Origin: Candidatus Heimdallarchaeota archaeon
GTDB lineage: Archaea; Asgardarchaeota; Heimdallarchaeia; Heimdallarchaeales; Kariarchaeaceae
NCBI GenBank assembly: GCA_030668165.1
Contig: DAOUUM010000164.1
Coordinates: 1 to 6,880 of the forward strand
Direction of reading: 5' to 3'
Length of the DNA stretch: 6,880 nucleotides
A program made the position numbers and the translations under genes. Positions 5,964 to 6,880 of this stretch are shown in pieces. The notes under the pieces are model-generated. The model was not told the DNA's origin. It saw only the letters and a program-made list of their open reading frames with translations, and made no database searches. Within the stretch, counting starts at the first letter, position 1. The number at the start of each line of letters is the position of its first letter.

Positions 5964-6769
5964 CCATCATCAGGATAGGTAATCTTACTCTTAACTGTGG
6001 TTTGAACTGTTTCAATTCCATTATCTGATAATATTTTTATAAATTTCATTGTATCTGAATGGGGCAGAATTGCGAATTCATCAAGATTGATTCCTGTTAG
6101 AGGAGATGCCAAATGACGCATAAAGGTTACAATTTTATTAGATGGTAGTTTATTTCCGAATATTTTTTTATTAATTTTCAAAGTATAAGTTTTTACCTCT
6201 TCTGGCTTCTTGTCATGTGTTTCCTTCACATCGCTGTGGTTGGTAGGTTTTTCCTCTGCATCTTCAATCTGAGCTATATCTCTTGCGGAATTAACCCCAT
6301 TTTTCAAAGGTACATCTTCGAATAAACCGAGCAATTTTGTACGTAGAGCTGTGTCCTCTGCGATCACCTCTGATATCATAGATTGAAGATAGGTGACCGA
6401 TTTTTTGGGAGATGGACTTGCAATCCCTCTATACCACCCTTTGATCACTTGGGGTAGCATTATTATAGGTAGAGCAAGTCCACCAGTAAAACTTACCATA
6501 GCAAGACCTCCCATAACAATACTTGATTCGACAATTTTAGAGGTGTCAATATTTTTCTGCATTACTTTGATTTCTTTGTAGGGTATCCATGTAATCCCCT
6601 GATTGCGGATATACAATAGAATACCTCCGTATGCAGGCAATATGGTGAACTCTCCTTTTTTAAGATCCAATCCCTGAATAAGGGTAATCACCCATTCTTC
6701 AAGTAATTCATCAGATGGTATATCAAGTTCAGTATTGTCTTCGAAGCGTTTCTTCTTTTTCCAAAACAC
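5951..6769 (-). CDS. Hypothetical protein with hydrophobic hairpin and two similar flanking modules
   Basis: A 272-residue protein of unrecognised family. It starts with a basic patch (FWKKKKRF), then an alpha/beta module at 20-70 containing GEFTILPAYGG (39-49). One hydrophobic region at 81-110 (SSIVMGGLAMVSFTGGLAL, then PIIMLP) has a central Gly-Gly and could be a re-entrant hairpin or membrane anchor. A helical segment (125-150) leads to a low-complexity charged linker rich in Glu, Lys and Asp (168-193). A second alpha/beta module at 195-262 contains DEFAILP (230-236), which resembles GEFTILP of the first module. The GTG start is preceded by AT-rich sequence without an SD, so the transcript may be leaderless. 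It could be a membrane-associated scaffold; no function is assigned. Confidence 0.7.
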   Translation of the reverse strand: MFWKKKKRFEDNTELDIPSDELLEEWVITLIQGLDLKKGEFTILPAYGGILLYIRNQGITWIPYKEIKVMQKNIDTSKIVESSIVMGGLAMVSFTGGLALPIIMLPQVIKGWYRGIASPSPKKSVTYLQSMISEVIAEDTALRTKLLGLFEDVPLKNGVNSARDIAQIEDAEEKPTNHSDVKETHDKKPEEVKTYTLKINKKIFGNKLPSNKIVTFMRHLASPLTGINLDEFAILPHSDTMKFIKILSDNGIETVQTTVKSKITYPDDGIII

Positions 6770-6790
6770 TAATTATTTATTTATTTTCTG

Positions 6791-6807
6791 TGTAAAAATG
6801 GTTTACA
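6791..6807. repeat. Perfect inverted repeat TGTAAA-N5-TTTACA, possible operator
   Basis: Six-base arms (6791-6796 and 6802-6807) are separated by AATGG. The repeat lies 22 bases upstream of the leftward GTG start (6769) and overlaps a candidate rightward ATG (6798). The size and spacing suit a dimeric helix-turn-helix regulator, but a repeat this short in AT-rich sequence can arise by chance. Confidence 0.3.
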
Positions 6808-6880
6808 TTTCCATTGTCGGGATTCGCGTTACAACTCAATTTTTTAATCAAATTGCAAACCATAATATTGCAGCAACAGA
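6798..6880 (+). CDS. Possible 5' end of a rightward gene, cut by the window edge
   Basis: An ATG at 6798 opens a frame of 27 complete codons (MVYISIVGIRVTTQ and on) to the right edge without a stop. TTATTTAT (6773-6780) lies about 22 bases upstream of the ATG, which would fit a leaderless start. The peptide is not recognised. A competing reading on the minus strand (6848-6880) could instead be the last residues of a leftward gene, so this call is weak. Confidence 0.25.
   Translation, partial: MVYISIVGIRVTTQFFNQIANHNIAAT

Noticed and set aside
6393..6581. Plus-strand open frame of 62 codons
   Set aside because: It is antisense to the hydrophobic hairpin of the 5951-6769 gene, which explains its apparent hydrophobicity.
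6848..6880. Last codons of a leftward gene (SVAAILWFAI, then stop)
   Set aside because: Only ten codons are visible, and a competing plus-strand frame covers the same bases; neither can be confirmed here.

Overview
The window looks archaeal: it is AT-rich, several genes have class III (type IV prepilin) leaders of the form RRKGQ or RRGQ, one gene encodes an archaeal ArlJ/TadC-type membrane platform, Shine-Dalgarno (SD)-led and probably leaderless starts are mixed, and promoters look like TATA boxes. An Asgard-type or other low-GC uncultured archaeon is possible, but no marker gene here settles the lineage.

Positions 1-3337 (+ strand) form a compact type IV filament gene cluster. It starts with the 3' end of a platform-protein gene (1-500). 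A 106-base gap with promoter-like sequence follows, then four tightly packed genes: a small coiled-coil protein with a Gly4Ser linker (607-1008), a large pilin-like protein with a probable Ig-like domain (1018-2178), and two smaller pilin-like proteins with nearly identical leaders (2181-2684 and 2681-3337). Gaps of 9 and 2 bases and a 4-base ATGA overlap suggest one translationally coupled operon. The platform would recruit an ATPase encoded outside the window, and the pilin-like proteins would form or cap a surface filament.

Positions 3338-3784 (+) hold a small three-helix membrane protein that resembles the archaeal EMC6-like family and seems to have its own promoter. Its stop overlaps by 6 bases the stop of a convergent gene, 3779-5371 (-), encoding a polytopic membrane protein with the layout of a GT-C glycosyltransferase. 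That enzyme could help build surface glycans; two of the pilin-like proteins carry several N-glycosylation sequons, but the link is only inference.

Positions 5372-6880 hold an unrecognised acidic soluble protein (5491-5946, +) and, converging on it with four bases between the stops, an unrecognised protein with a hydrophobic hairpin and two similar flanking modules (5951-6769, -). A perfect AT stem-loop spans both stops. The last 111 bases are an AT-rich divergent region with a perfect TGTAAA-N5-TTTACA inverted repeat and perhaps the first codons of a rightward gene running off the edge.

No rRNA, tRNA, CRISPR array, insertion sequence or integrase was seen.
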